From: Nonomuraea rhodomycinica
Lineage (GTDB): Bacteria; Actinomycetota; Actinomycetes; Streptosporangiales; Streptosporangiaceae
Direction: 5' to 3'
Assembly: GCF_013363995.1 (NCBI RefSeq)
Contig: NZ_JABWGO010000001.1
Coordinates: forward strand, 2,117,222 to 2,181,221
Length of the DNA: 64,000 nt
Positions 1 through 9,300 of this stretch are shown here, one piece after another. The notes beneath the pieces are model-generated. The model was not told the origin of the DNA and made no database searches. It saw only the letters and a program-made list of their open reading frames with translations. The position numbers and the translations under genes are program-made. Position 1 is the first letter of the stretch, and the number at the start of each line of letters is the position of its first letter.

Positions 1-2
1 TC

Positions 3-524
3 GCGCCGGCGGGCGTCCCCGCCCCTCCCGGCCCGGACAGGTGGCTCGAACGCGTCAGCCCGCCCGCCCGCGAGCGCGGCGAGAGGCGACGCCCGCCCCG
101 GCTCGGGGTGCCGCCGGCGATGTCCCCGTGGGTCACGCCGCCACTGGACGCGGGCGCGGCCACGCCGTCGGTCGCGGACACCCCGCGGGAAAGCGTGCTG
201 CCGCAGGCGCCGGGCGAGCCGGCGCCCGCCGCCCGGGTGGCCCCGTCGCCGTCTCCCGTCCCGGTGGCGCCCCCGCGTCCCCGGGCGACGCCCGTACCGG
301 ATGTGCAGCCCGAGACCGTGGCACCGCCCGAGCCCGCCGAACGGCGCCGCCAGGACCCCGAGCCCGCCGCTCGCCGCGGGGAACCGGCGGGCACCGGACG
401 CGGCCAGGAGCCCGAGGACGCGGGACGCGACGCGACCGCCGACCGGCTTCCCGCGCCCGACCCGTGCGCGACCTTCCCCGACGCCCGCCGGGACTACTGC
501 TACCGCCTCCTCGGCGGCCGGTGA
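3..524 (+). CDS. C-terminal part of a proline/alanine-rich protein of unknown function (5' truncated by window edge)
   Basis: The reading frame is open from the first bases of the window and stops at 522-524, so the gene begins before the window. Codons in this frame end almost always in G or C, as in the real genes nearby, while the overlapping frames do not show that bias as cleanly. The visible product is low-complexity (Pro, Ala, Arg, Glu) up to a short ordered-looking tail, DPCATFPDARRDYCYRLL, which carries two cysteines. Such a tail after a disordered linker may be a small disulfide or binding module, but I do not recognise the family. It converges with miaB (stop-to-stop gap about 19 bp). 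Function unknown. Confidence 0.5.
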   Translation, partial: APAGVPAPPGPDRWLERVSPPARERGERRRPPRLGVPPAMSPWVTPPLDAGAATPSVADTPRESVLPQAPGEPAPAARVAPSPSPVPVAPPRPRATPVPDVQPETVAPPEPAERRRQDPEPAARRGEPAGTGRGQEPEDAGRDATADRLPAPDPCATFPDARRDYCYRLLGGR

Positions 525-543
525 GCCCCGGCGCTCACCCTGC

Positions 544-2040
544 TCAGGCCGGACAGCCGCCCACGGAGGCGGCGGGCGCGGCGGCCGGGCGGCCGATGGA
601 CGGCATGCCCAGCATGACGCCCGCGGCGCCCTGCGAGGAGGCGCCCTGACGGGCCTCCCAGGCGTCGCCGGCCCGGGTGCGGCGCAGCCCGAGGACCGCG
701 CCGTCGGCCACCAGGTGGTGCGGCGCCGCGTAGGTGACCTCGACGGTCACCATGTCGCCGGGCCGCGGCGTCTCGTCGCCGGCGGCGAAGTGGACCAGGC
801 GGTTGTCGGGGGCACGGCCGGACAGCCGCCGCGTGGCGTCGTCCTTGCGGCCCTCGCCCTCGGCGACCAGCACCTCAAGCGTGCGGCCGACCTGCTTCTT
901 GTTCTCCTCCCAGGAGATCTCCTCCTGCAGCGCGACGAGCCGCTCGTAGCGCTCCTGGACGACCTCCTTGGGGATCTGGTCGTCCATGGTGGCCGCCGGG
1001 GTGCCGGGGCGGATGGAGTACTGGAAGGTGAAGGCGTTGGCGAAGCGGCTCTGCCGGACGACGTCGAGGGTGGCCTGGAAGTCCTCCTCGGTCTCGCCGG
1101 GGAAGCCGACGATGATGTCGGTGGAGATGGCCGCGTCGGGCATGGCGGCGCGGACCCGCTCGATGATCCCGAGGTAGCGCTCGGCGCGGTAGGAGCGGCG
1201 CATGGCCTTGAGGACCCGGTCGGAGCCCGACTGGAGCGGCATGTGCAGCTGGTGCATGACGTTGGGCGTCTCGGCCATGGCGGCGATCACGTCGTCGGTG
1301 AACGCGGCCGGGTGCGGGGAGGTGAAGCGGACCCGCTCCAGCCCCTCGACGCCGCCGCAGGCCCGCAGCAGCTTGCCGAACGCCAGCCGGTCGCCGAACT
1401 CGACGCCGTAGGTGTTGACGTTCTGGCCGAGCAGCGTGACCTCCAGCACGCCCTGGCCGACCAGGGTCTCGACCTCGGCGAGGACGTCGCCGGGACGCCG
1501 GTCCTTCTCCTTGCCGCGCAGCGAGGGCACGATGCAGAACGTGCACGTGTTGTTGCAGCCGACGGAGATGGCCACCCAGGCGGCGTAGGCCGACTCGCGC
1601 TTGGTGGGCAGCGTCGAGGGGAAGACCTCGAGCGACTCCTTCAGCTCCACCTGCGCCTCGCCGGCGACGCGGGCCCGCTCCAGCAGCACCGGCAGCGAGC
1701 CGATGTTGTGGGTGCCGAACACGACGTCGACCCAGGGGGCCTTGCGGATGATCTCGCCCTGGTCCTTCTGCGCCAGGCAGCCGCCCACGGCGATCTGCAT
1801 GCGCGGGTTGCCCACCTTGGCGGGACGCAGATGGCCGAGGTTGCCGTAGAGGCGGTTGTCGGCGTTCTCGCGCACGGCGCACGTGTTGAACACGACCACG
1901 TCGGCGGTCTCGCCGTCGGCCGCGCGGACGTAGCCGGCGTCCTCCAGCAAACCCGAAAGCCGTTCGGAGTCGTGCACGTTCATCTGGCACCCGTACGTGC
2001 GGACCTCGTACGTGCGGGGGCTCTCCTGGGTCACAGTCAT
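544..2040 (-). CDS. miaB: tRNA-2-methylthio-N6-dimethylallyladenosine synthase MiaB
   Basis: A 498-residue radical-SAM methylthiotransferase that adds the 2-methylthio group to i6A37 of tRNAs reading UNN codons. The three cysteines of the N-terminal cluster-binding domain are visible (C18 in YGCQMN, C54 in [10 protein letters not shown]88 in GGCLAQ), followed by the radical-SAM CxxxCxxC motif (C162, C166, C169, in GCNNTCTFC) and a C-terminal TRAM-like region. The tail after TRAM is short and low-complexity. I chose the ATG at 2040 because it begins right before the conserved RTYGCQMN strand; the frame stays open upstream but that sequence is antisense to gluA. No strong ribosome-binding site is seen. 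Identity is firm. Confidence 0.95.
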   Translation of the reverse strand: MTVTQESPRTYEVRTYGCQMNVHDSERLSGLLEDAGYVRAADGETADVVVFNTCAVRENADNRLYGNLGHLRPAKVGNPRMQIAVGGCLAQKDQGEIIRKAPWVDVVFGTHNIGSLPVLLERARVAGEAQVELKESLEVFPSTLPTKRESAYAAWVAISVGCNNTCTFCIVPSLRGKEKDRRPGDVLAEVETLVGQGVLEVTLLGQNVNTYGVEFGDRLAFGKLLRACGGVEGLERVRFTSPHPAAFTDDVIAAMAETPNVMHQLHMPLQSGSDRVLKAMRRSYRAERYLGIIERVRAAMPDAAISTDIIVGFPGETEEDFQATLDVVRQSRFANAFTFQYSIRPGTPAATMDDQIPKEVVQERYERLVALQEEISWEENKKQVGRTLEVLVAEGEGRKDDATRRLSGRAPDNRLVHFAAGDETPRPGDMVTVEVTYAAPHHLVADGAVLGLRRTRAGDAWEARQGASSQGAAGVMLGMPSIGRPAAAPAASVGGCPA

Positions 2041-2176
2041 GGCGCGTTCTAGGGTAGTCCTTGCACGGGGAAGAGATACCGTGTGGGGCCAAAAGTCCAG
2101 CTCGACGGCATGATGTGATCGGATCGGTACCACCTGGTTAGTGCGCAGCGTCCTAACGCACCCTAGGTTTTGACCC

Positions 2177-2932
2177 ATGACGGAGAACGGGGACGTGACT
2201 CCACTGGTCAAGCTGGAGCACGTCGACAAACACTTCGGGGCGTTGCACGTCCTGAGGGACATCAACCTGACCGTCTCCCGTGGCGAGGTCCTCGTCGTGA
2301 TCGGCCCTTCGGGTAGCGGTAAGTCGACGCTCTGCCGGGCGATGAACCGGCTGGAGACGATAGACAGCGGGCAGATCATCTTCGACGGGCAGCCCCTGCC
2401 GGCCGAGGGCAAGGCGCTGGCGCGCCTGCGCTCCGAGGTCGGCATGGTGTTCCAGTCGTTCAACCTCTTCGCGCACAAGACGATCCGCGAGAACGTCACC
2501 CTGGGCCCGGTCAAGGTCCGCAAGGTGGCCAAGGACGCGGCGGACAGGCGCGCGATGGAGCTGCTGGAGCGCGTCGGGATCGCGGCCCAGGCGGACAAGT
2601 ACCCCGCGCAGTTGTCCGGTGGGCAGCAGCAACGGGTGGCGATCGCCAGGGCGCTCGCCATGGACCCGAAGATGATCCTGTTCGACGAGCCGACCTCCGC
2701 CCTGGACCCCGAGATGGTCCAGGAGGTGCTCGACGTCATGGTCGGGCTGGCACGTGACGGGATGACGATGGTGGTCGTCACGCATGAGATGGGGTTCGCC
2801 CGCAAGGCCGCCAACCGGGTGGTGTTCATGGCCGACGGGCAGATCGTGGAGGAGAACACCCCGGACGAGTTCTTCACCAACGCGCAGACCGACCGGGCGC
2901 GTGACTTCCTGTCGAAGATTCTCACGCACTGA
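2177..2932 (+). CDS. gluA: Glutamate/polar amino-acid ABC transporter ATP-binding protein
   Basis: A 251-residue ATPase of the polar amino-acid (PAAT) ABC family that powers uptake by the downstream permeases. Walker A is at 43-51 (GPSGSGKST), the Q-loop near Q93, the LSGGQ signature at 146-150, Walker B ILFDE at 167-171 and the switch histidine in VVVTHEMGF near 200. The order ATPase, binding protein, permease, permease matches gluABCD of Corynebacterium and Streptomyces, which imports glutamate. That substrate is inferred from synteny and not proven. The upstream gap to miaB (136 bp) holds a short inverted repeat, GTTAG...CTAAC, near 2138-2157 that could be a regulatory site. Confidence 0.9.
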   Translation: MTENGDVTPLVKLEHVDKHFGALHVLRDINLTVSRGEVLVVIGPSGSGKSTLCRAMNRLETIDSGQIIFDGQPLPAEGKALARLRSEVGMVFQSFNLFAHKTIRENVTLGPVKVRKVAKDAADRRAMELLERVGIAAQADKYPAQLSGGQQQRVAIARALAMDPKMILFDEPTSALDPEMVQEVLDVMVGLARDGMTMVVVTHEMGFARKAANRVVFMADGQIVEENTPDEFFTNAQTDRARDFLSKILTH

Positions 2933-2949
2933 CTATTGAGGTGGTACAC

Positions 2950-3813
2950 ATGCACATGCGTCGAACCGGAGCAGTGCTCTCTATTGCGGCCCTCTTGGGT
3001 GGTGTGGCCGCGTGCGGGGGCGGTGACGACAAGACCTACGCCACTGTCGTGGAGAAGATCCAGGGTGGCGGAAAAGTGGTCGTCGGCACCAAATGGGACC
3101 AGCCGAGCCTGGGCCTGAAGAAGGGCGCCGAGCCCGAGGGCTTCGACGTGGACGTGGCCAAGGCCGTGGTGAAGGAGCTGGCCGGCGGCAAGGACGTCTC
3201 CATCGAATGGAAGGAGTCGAAGTCGGACAACCGGGAGCCGTTCCTGGCCAACGGCACGGTTGACCTGATCTTCGCCACCTACTCCATCACGGAGGCCCGC
3301 AAGCAGAAGGTCACCTTCGGCGGTCCGTACGTCATCGCCCACCAGGACGTGATGGTGCGCAAGGACGACACCTCCATCAACACGCCGCAGGACCTCAAGG
3401 GCAAGAAGATCTGCAAGGCCGCGGGCTCCAACTCCTACAAGCGGATCACCGACCCGCCGCCGGACGGCCAGCTCGACCTCGACGCGACGACGGTCGACGC
3501 CGCCAGCTACTCCGAGTGCGTGCAGAAGCTGAACGGCAGCAACCTCGACGCCGTGACCACCGACGACCTGATCCTGGCGGGCTTCGCCAAGCAGGCGGGC
3601 GGCAACTTCAAGGTGCTGGGCCAGGGCTTCACCGACGAGAAGTACGGCATCGGCCTGAAGAAGGGCGACACCAAGACCTGCGAGGCCGTCAACACCGCGG
3701 TGAAGAAGCTGTGGGACAACGGCACCATGAAGCAGCTCCAGGAGAAGTGGTTCGGGGGCATCCAGGGTCTGAAGCTGACCGAGACCGCGCCGCCGGCCGA
3801 GGGCTGCGCCTAG
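2950..3813 (+). CDS. gluB: Glutamate-type ABC transporter substrate-binding lipoprotein
   Basis: A 287-residue family-3 solute-binding protein, exported and lipid-anchored outside the membrane. The N-terminus is positively charged with a short hydrophobic stretch and a lipobox ending GGVAAC (C22). The mature part has the usual [10 protein letters not shown] and [11 protein letters not shown] segments of amino-acid binding proteins. I chose ATG 2950 because GAGGTGG (2938-2944) sits five bases upstream; the GTG at 2941 lies inside that Shine-Dalgarno sequence and an ATG at 2956 is a second option. It begins 17 bp after gluA and is followed by a strong hairpin before gluC, which should let binding protein be made in excess. 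Confidence 0.92.
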   Translation: MHMRRTGAVLSIAALLGGVAACGGGDDKTYATVVEKIQGGGKVVVGTKWDQPSLGLKKGAEPEGFDVDVAKAVVKELAGGKDVSIEWKESKSDNREPFLANGTVDLIFATYSITEARKQKVTFGGPYVIAHQDVMVRKDDTSINTPQDLKGKKICKAAGSNSYKRITDPPPDGQLDLDATTVDAASYSECVQKLNGSNLDAVTTDDLILAGFAKQAGGNFKVLGQGFTDEKYGIGLKKGDTKTCEAVNTAVKKLWDNGTMKQLQEKWFGGIQGLKLTETAPPAEGCA

Positions 3814-3823
3814 TCACGTCCGA

Positions 3824-3851
3824 GGCGGCGGCCGGTGACCCGGCCGCCGCC
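3824..3851 (+). terminator. Perfect intra-operon hairpin between gluB and gluC
   Basis: GGCGGCGGCCGG, a TGAC loop, then CCGGCCGCCGCC: a perfect 12-bp stem directly after the gluB stop and before the gluC ribosome-binding site, with no T-run. Such stems after binding-protein genes commonly act as partial terminators or 3' stabilisers that raise binding-protein mRNA over permease mRNA. Confidence 0.65.
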
Positions 3852-3871
3852 GTCCTATGCGGTGGAGCACG

Positions 3872-4540
3872 ATGGACGAACTGATTACCCATGCCCCCGA
3901 GCTCGCTCGGGGCTTCCTGGAGAACGTCAAGCTCTCGCTCGTGGCGCTGGTCGTCTCCTTCATCCTCGGCACGATCCTGGTGGCGATGCGCGTCTCCCCG
4001 ACGCCGGTGCTGCGCGCCGCCGGCATGGTCTACGTCAACGTGGTGCGCAACACCCCGCTGACGCTGGTGCTGGCCTTCTCCGCGCTGGGCCTGAGCGACC
4101 AGCTCGGCCTCGTCTTCTCGGACCAGCCGGAGACCAACTCCTTCTGGATCGTGAGCCTGGGCCTGGGGGCCTACACCGCGGCCTTCGTCTGCGAGGCGCT
4201 GCGCGCCGGCATCAACACGGTGCCCATGGGGCAGGCCGAGGCGTCCCGCGCGATTGGGCTGACCTTCTTCCAGACCCTGACGATGATCATTCTGCCGCAG
4301 GCGTTCCGGGCGGTCATCGCCCCGCTGGGCAGCGTGGTCATCGCCATGATCAAGAACTCGACGGTCGCGACCGCGGGCGGCTACCTCCTGGACTCCGCGG
4401 CGAGGATGAAGATCATCTTTGACGACACCGGCGCCTCCATCCCCATCTTCCTCGGCGTCATCGCGGCCTTCATGGCCCTGATCCTGCCCATCGGCTACTT
4501 CACCGGGTGGCTGTCGCGGAAGCTGGCGGTGGTCCGATGA
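3872..4540 (+). CDS. gluC: Glutamate ABC transporter permease, first subunit
   Basis: A 222-residue inner-membrane permease of the His/Glu/Gln (HisM/ArtQ-like) family. It has several hydrophobic helices and the EAA-type loop (EASRAIGLTFFQTLTMIILPQAFR) that docks on GluA. I chose ATG 3872 because GGTGGAG (3861-3867) precedes it; the ATG at 3857 has no such signal and lies at the foot of the hairpin. The last codons overlap the start of gluD (ATGA at 4537-4540), so the two permeases are translationally coupled. Confidence 0.9.
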   Translation: MDELITHAPELARGFLENVKLSLVALVVSFILGTILVAMRVSPTPVLRAAGMVYVNVVRNTPLTLVLAFSALGLSDQLGLVFSDQPETNSFWIVSLGLGAYTAAFVCEALRAGINTVPMGQAEASRAIGLTFFQTLTMIILPQAFRAVIAPLGSVVIAMIKNSTVATAGGYLLDSAARMKIIFDDTGASIPIFLGVIAAFMALILPIGYFTGWLSRKLAVVR

Positions 4541-5442
4541 GCACGAGCGTCCTGTTCGACACCCCCGGGCCGCGCGCCCGGGTGCGCAACCACCTGCTCA
4601 CGGTCGTCAGCGTGGTCCTGGTGGCCGCCGCGCTGTACGGCGTGTACCGCGGCTTCGACGCCAAGGGCCAGTGGGAAGGCAAGATCTGGGAGCCGTTCCT
4701 CCGGGCCGAGACCTGGGAGGTCTACATCATCCCGGGCCTGATCGGCACGCTGAGGGCCGCGGCCGCCGCCGCGGTGCTGGCGATGCTGTTCGGGGCGGTG
4801 TTCGGTCTGGCGCGGCTGTCGGACCACGCCTGGATCCGCGTCCCGGCGGGCGTGATCGTGGAGGTCTTCCGCGCCATCCCGCTGCTGCTGCTGATCTTCT
4901 TCATCTTCTACCTGGCGCCCAGCGTGATGGGCGGCGGCGACTACGCGTTCTTCGCGGTCGTGTTCGGCCTGACCCTCTACAACGGGTCGGTGCTGGCCGA
5001 GGTCGTCCGGGCCGGCGTGCTGTCGGTGGCCCGGGGCCAGTCGGAGGCCGGCTACGCGATCGGCATGCGCAAGAACCAGGTGATGCGGGTGATCCTGCTG
5101 CCGCAGGCCGTCACCGCGATGATGCCGGCGATCGTCAGCCAGCTCGTGGTGCTGCTCAAGGACACCGCGCTCGGCTACATCATCGCCTACGTCGACCTGC
5201 TCAACACCGGCTTCAGGATCATGCCCGCGGCGTTCTTCGGCTCGCTGATCCCGGCGGCCATCGTCATCGGGATCATCTACGTCGCGCTCAACATGTCGCT
5301 GAGCTACCTGGCGACCTGGCTGGAGCGCCGCACGCGGCGCAGCCGCAAGCTGGCGGGCGGCCCGGTCGGGCCGCCCAGCGCCATGGCGGCGGTGGGCGCC
5401 GGTCAGCCGACCGGCGGCGGCGACCTGCCCATGGTCGACTGA
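4537..5442 (+). CDS. gluD: Glutamate ABC transporter permease, second subunit
   Basis: A 301-residue partner of GluC in the membrane channel, with an N-terminal helix (NHLLTVVSVVLVAAALYGVY), further hydrophobic segments and its own EAA loop (GQSEAGYAIGMRKNQVMRVI). The C-terminal ~35 residues are hydrophilic and Gly/Pro-rich, longer than in gluC. The start overlaps the gluC stop by four bases. It ends the operon and a GC-rich hairpin follows 26 bp downstream. Confidence 0.9.
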   Translation: MSTSVLFDTPGPRARVRNHLLTVVSVVLVAAALYGVYRGFDAKGQWEGKIWEPFLRAETWEVYIIPGLIGTLRAAAAAAVLAMLFGAVFGLARLSDHAWIRVPAGVIVEVFRAIPLLLLIFFIFYLAPSVMGGGDYAFFAVVFGLTLYNGSVLAEVVRAGVLSVARGQSEAGYAIGMRKNQVMRVILLPQAVTAMMPAIVSQLVVLLKDTALGYIIAYVDLLNTGFRIMPAAFFGSLIPAAIVIGIIYVALNMSLSYLATWLERRTRRSRKLAGGPVGPPSAMAAVGAGQPTGGGDLPMVD

Positions 5443-5467
5443 CGCCCTCCGGGGCACGGGTTCACGA

Positions 5468-5497
5468 GGGGCGGTCACCTGCCGGGGTGGCCGCCCC
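5468..5497. terminator. GC-rich hairpin between convergent gluD and the 5.5-kb membrane-protein gene
   Basis: GGGGCGG-T-CACC, a six-base loop, then GGTG-G-CCGCCCC forms a stem of about 11 pairs with one mismatch. It lies in the 83-bp gap between two converging genes and could end transcription from both sides. There is no T-tract, as is usual in high-GC actinobacteria. Confidence 0.5.
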
Positions 5498-5525
5498 GAT
5501 CTCGTCCTTGCCGGGGCTTTTCCGG

Positions 5526-6035
5526 CTAGAGCAGTGATCGAAGGGCGAGAACCACGCTCACGGCCATGAAACCCAGAGCCAGCACCTCCAGCACCAGGGC
5601 GAGGAACAGCAGACGGGCACGCAGTCCGTTGACGCGCCGCAGCCTGATCAGGAGAGCCGCCTGGAGGCGGTACTCCTCACGCGAACTCTCTGGATCGGCC
5701 ACGTTCCAATCGGGGTGCTCGGCCGCGCCGGCGAGCTCCGCGTCGTCGACGACGTCCATGCGAACGGGCAGGTTGATGAGCAAGCCGGTGATGGACGCGG
5801 CGATGAGCACGGCGAAGGCGCACCCCAGCAGTATCACCACCGCCTGCGGCATGGCGTAGCCCGGAGTACGCGTGACCAGTGAGACGAAACCGAAGACGAT
5901 CGCGACCAGAGTGCCGGAGGTCGAGATGACCACGATGGCGCGCTGTTCGAGGGTGCCCTTGAGCGCCCGTTCGTCCGCCAGTTGGTCGGCGAGAAGGGAC
6001 GTGTAGCGGCCACCGGCCGGTGTCGTGTCCCCCAT
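5526..6035 (-). CDS. Small membrane protein, second gene of a coupled pair (unknown function)
   Basis: A 169-residue protein with three predicted membrane helices: AIVVISTSGTLVAIVFGFV, AVVILLGCAFAVLIAASITG and a C-terminal LLFLALVLEVLALGFMAVSV. A charged N-terminal stretch (SLLADQLADERALKGTLEQR) precedes the first helix and an acidic hydrophilic loop of about 50 residues separates helices two and three. The start at 6035 shares a base with the stop of the upstream gene (TGATG), the usual sign of translational coupling. Actinobacteria carry many unnamed proteins of this shape, some resembling membrane effectors of nucleotide-signal defence systems; that link is inference only. Base composition is less GC-extreme than the neighbouring operons. 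No enzymatic motif is seen. Confidence 0.7.
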   Translation of the reverse strand: MGDTTPAGGRYTSLLADQLADERALKGTLEQRAIVVISTSGTLVAIVFGFVSLVTRTPGYAMPQAVVILLGCAFAVLIAASITGLLINLPVRMDVVDDAELAGAAEHPDWNVADPESSREEYRLQAALLIRLRRVNGLRARLLFLALVLEVLALGFMAVSVVLALRSLL

Positions 6036-7279
6036 CAACCGCGCCTGGACCTGATCGACGGCCCGGACGACCTGGACTGCCGGGAGAAGACGGAGATCGG
6101 CCATTGCAGGTCTCGGAACAGCGGCAGTTCGCCCGGGTCGTCCAGGGTCAGGTTGAGCTCTCGCGCAGCGGCGACCACGGCGTCGGCCAGACGGAGTTCC
6201 TTGCCGAGAAGGCCCAGCTCCCGCTTGATGTGACCGATTTCCCGTTCGACGGCATCCGCTGTTGCCCTGCTGTCCGCCAACCGCAACACCGCGGGGTGCC
6301 CTTCCGGGTACCCCCTGGCCATCTTCCCGAGCGTGCGCCCCAACCTTCTGGGAAGCGTGCCGAGCCGTCCTCCTCCCTTCAGCACACGCATGAGGGTTCG
6401 CGCGGACATGCGCTCGGCCTCCGTGAGGGGGCCGCCGTCATGAAGCCGTCCGCTCATCCACCCGCAGAGGCGCGCCGCCTCCCCTGTCCAATGCGCCGAG
6501 ATGCTGTCGAGGTCCGTCGCGAGTGCGGTCCTGTGCCGCTCCCACTCCCTGTCGACAGCGGCCATCGCGGCTTTTCGCATGCCGAGGTCGCTGCGATTGC
6601 TGATGCGCGCCCGTTTCAGCGCGTCCAGCCTCTCATCCCTCTCTCTGATTTCCGACAGAACGGACTCGACTTCCGATTTGATTCTCTTGAGGAAGTGGTA
6701 AACGCTGGAACTCTCCTCCAGCGGGACCACGAAGGCCGCCTTCTCCTCCAGCGACACGACCACGACACAGGGCACCAGGGATTCCGGGACTCCGAAGAAC
6801 TCCTGCATCTCCGTGACCGCTCGGGTGAGCGCCACCTGATGTTTGCGGACCGGGCCCGGCAGCGTCGGCGTGGAGATCGCGGTAGGCGTCTGCCTGTCGA
6901 ACCCGCGGGCTGTCGAACGCTCGGCGGCCATGCGGACCGCCCACGGCGAACCATGGGACGACCCGTAGAGTCTTCGCCCGTCGGCCGAGCATTGCACGCC
7001 GTCCACCAGAAACGTCACGGGCTCGTAGTGGCTGCTCCACTCGCGATACCCCGTCGCCAGTTCGATGTGACCGGGCGACGGCGCGAAAACCCCCAGATAA
7101 CGTCCCGTGAGGTCATCGATGTCGGCCCAGTCCCGAAAGAATGCGCGCTGTAATTCGGGAGCGTCCGCCGAACGTGCCAGCAGAAAGACGAGCCCGGCGA
7201 AGCCGCCATCGCTCAGCGTACGAAACGGCAGTCGCAGAAACTGCCCCACCGAGAGGTCCGCATGGTAGCTGTAGGCCAT
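6035..7279 (-). CDS. Soluble 414-residue protein of unknown function, coupled to the membrane protein
   Basis: I do not recognise the family. The N-terminal ~75 residues look like an alpha/beta domain (FAGLVFLLARS, then a FFRDWADIDDLTGRYLGVF segment). A second hydrophobic strand, VPCVVVVSLEEKAAFVVPL, lies near the middle. The rest is helical and highly charged (KRIKSEVESVLSEIRERDERL) and could form a coiled coil. No signal peptide or membrane segment is present, so it should be cytoplasmic. It starts at ATG 7279 with only a weak GGGGCGAAG upstream and overlaps the next gene by one base. The sensor-plus-membrane-effector layout is typical of conflict or stress modules, but no catalytic motif backs that up here. 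It is divergent from the S9 peptidase. Confidence 0.65.
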   Translation of the reverse strand: MAYSYHADLSVGQFLRLPFRTLSDGGFAGLVFLLARSADAPELQRAFFRDWADIDDLTGRYLGVFAPSPGHIELATGYREWSSHYEPVTFLVDGVQCSADGRRLYGSSHGSPWAVRMAAERSTARGFDRQTPTAISTPTLPGPVRKHQVALTRAVTEMQEFFGVPESLVPCVVVVSLEEKAAFVVPLEESSSVYHFLKRIKSEVESVLSEIRERDERLDALKRARISNRSDLGMRKAAMAAVDREWERHRTALATDLDSISAHWTGEAARLCGWMSGRLHDGGPLTEAERMSARTLMRVLKGGGRLGTLPRRLGRTLGKMARGYPEGHPAVLRLADSRATADAVEREIGHIKRELGLLGKELRLADAVVAAARELNLTLDDPGELPLFRDLQWPISVFSRQSRSSGPSIRSRRG

Positions 7280-7437
7280 CTTCGCCCCGGTTCGATTGTC
7301 AGCTGTTTCTCGGCCAATCTAGTCCAAGGGGCCGTGGGTCAGGCGTCTCTTGGCCGAACCGCGATACGGGCCCGCAGAGCAAGGCCGACACAGAGGTAAC
7401 CGGCGCACACCGGCGGTGGATCCGGCAGGATGCCCCT

Positions 7438-9294
7438 ATGCCCTTCTGGCCCTCCCCCGTCTCCACGACCGACGTCGCCCGCTCCGGGCTCCGTCCGTCC
7501 TGGCCCGTCGCGCGTGACGGCCAGGTGTGGTGGACCGAGGACCGGCCCGACGAGGGCGGGCGCACGACGATCGTGCGCCGCGCCGCCGACGGCACCCGCA
7601 GCGAGCTGCTGGCCGCGCCGTGGTGCGCGCGCACCCGGGTCCACGAGTACGGCGGGCGGCCCTACGCGGTGACGCCCGCCGGCGAGGTGATCTTCTGCAA
7701 CCTCGCCGACCAGCGGCTCTATCTCGGCCACGACGACCCCGTCCCGCTCACCCCGGCGGGCGACGGCTCCCGCTACGCCGACCTGCTCGTGCGCGACGGC
7801 CGGGTGTGGTGCGTGCGCGAACGCCACCAGGCCGGCAAGGTGACCCGCTCCGTCGTCTCCTTCGCCCTCGACGCCCCGGGCGACCTGCGCGTGCACGTCA
7901 CCGGCGCCGACTTCTACGCCTTCCCCGCGCTCTCCCCCGACGGGCGCCACCTGGCCTTCGTCTGCTGGGACCATCCCCGCATGCCGTGGGAGGGCACCGA
8001 GCTGCGCGTCACCCGCCTGTCCGACGGCGCCACGTGGACGGTCGCGGGCGGCCCGGCCGAGTCGGTCCTCGCGCCCCAGTGGAAGGACGACGGCCACCTC
8101 TACCTGGTCTCCGACCGCTCCGGCTGGTGGAACCTGCACGAGGTGCCGGTGCGCGGCGGGCCGTCCAGGCCCCTGCACCCGGTCGAGGAGGAGTTCGCGG
8201 GGCCGCTGTGGCGGCTGGGCGGCGTGCCGTACACCGTGCTCGGCGACGGGCGGCTCGCGGTGCTGCATGGCCGCGGCGACCTGCGGCTCGGCCTGCTCGA
8301 CCCGCGCACGGGGGCGCTGCGCGACCTCGACGCGCCCTGCGCGGGGTGGGACCCGGCGCTGGCCGCCGATGGCGGCGCGCTGATCGGCGTCGGGTACGGC
8401 CCCACGGCGCCGCGGGCCGTCCTGCGGGTGGACACCGCGACCGGACGCGCCGAGACCCTGGCGCGCGATGCCGAGCGGCTGCCCGGCCCCGCCTGGCTGC
8501 CGTCGCCGCGGGCGGTGGAGCTGCCCGGCCGCGAGGGCCGCCGCGTCCACGCCCACCTCTACCCGCCGACCGGCGGGGAGCCCGGCGCGGCTCCTCGGAC
8601 CGACGGCGAGCCGGGCGCGGCCCCGCCGTACGTCGTGTTCGTGCACGGCGGGCCGACCGCTCACGCGGGCACCGCGCTCGACCTGGAGAAGGCCCTGCTC
8701 ACCTCGCGCGGCATTGGCGTGCTCGACGTGGACTACGGCGGCTCCACCGGCTACGGCCGGGCCTACCGCGAGCTGCTGCGCGGCCGGTGGGGCGTCGTCG
8801 ACGTCGAGGACGTCGTCGCGGCGGCCGAGTGGCTGGCCACCGAGGGCCTGGCCGACCCCGCCCGGGTCGCCGTGCGGGGCGGCAGCGCGGGCGGCTGGAC
8901 CGTGATGGCCGCCTGCTGCCGGTCGGGCGTGTTCGCGGGCGGCGTCTCCTACTACGGCGTCAGCGCCCTGGCCCCGCTCGTCACCCACACCCACGACTTC
9001 GAGTCGCGCTACGTGGAGTGGCTGGTCGGCCCGGAGGACACCGGTCTGTACGCCACGCGCGAGCCGCTCGCCCTGGTCGGCGGGGTGACCTGCCCCATGC
9101 TGCTCCTCCAGGGACTCGACGACCCGATCGTGCCGCCCGGGCAGTCGGCGGCCTTCGCCGACGCCCTGGCGGAGCGCGGGGTGCCGTGCACGTATCTCGC
9201 GTTCGAGGGCGAGTCGCACGGGTTCCGCCGCGCGGAGACCCGCGCCACCGCCCTCGCCGCCGAGCTGGCCTTCTACCAGCAGATCTTCAGCTGA
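7438..9294 (+). CDS. S9 family prolyl oligopeptidase-type serine peptidase
   Basis: A 618-residue cytoplasmic peptidase (no signal peptide). The N-terminal ~380 residues are beta-rich repeats of the propeller type that gates access in this family (for example ALSPDGRHLAFVCWDHP). The C-terminal alpha/beta-hydrolase domain has the nucleophile S483 in GGSAGGW, an aspartate at 561/562 in GLDDPIVPP and H594 in ESHGF. The closest well-known relatives are acylaminoacyl- and dipeptidyl-aminopeptidases; the exact substrate is not clear. The ATG at 7438 has GGCAGGA eight bases upstream. It converges with the SDR gene with a gap of only 6 bp. Confidence 0.88.
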   Translation: MPFWPSPVSTTDVARSGLRPSWPVARDGQVWWTEDRPDEGGRTTIVRRAADGTRSELLAAPWCARTRVHEYGGRPYAVTPAGEVIFCNLADQRLYLGHDDPVPLTPAGDGSRYADLLVRDGRVWCVRERHQAGKVTRSVVSFALDAPGDLRVHVTGADFYAFPALSPDGRHLAFVCWDHPRMPWEGTELRVTRLSDGATWTVAGGPAESVLAPQWKDDGHLYLVSDRSGWWNLHEVPVRGGPSRPLHPVEEEFAGPLWRLGGVPYTVLGDGRLAVLHGRGDLRLGLLDPRTGALRDLDAPCAGWDPALAADGGALIGVGYGPTAPRAVLRVDTATGRAETLARDAERLPGPAWLPSPRAVELPGREGRRVHAHLYPPTGGEPGAAPRTDGEPGAAPPYVVFVHGGPTAHAGTALDLEKALLTSRGIGVLDVDYGGSTGYGRAYRELLRGRWGVVDVEDVVAAAEWLATEGLADPARVAVRGGSAGGWTVMAACCRSGVFAGGVSYYGVSALAPLVTHTHDFESRYVEWLVGPEDTGLYATREPLALVGGVTCPMLLLQGLDDPIVPPGQSAAFADALAERGVPCTYLAFEGESHGFRRAETRATALAAELAFYQQIFS

Positions 9295-9300
9295 CCGGGG

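Noticed and set aside
544..3342. MiaB with a 430-residue N-terminal extension
   Set aside because: The frame stays open upstream, but that part is antisense to gluA and gluB and the protein family starts at the ATG at 2040.
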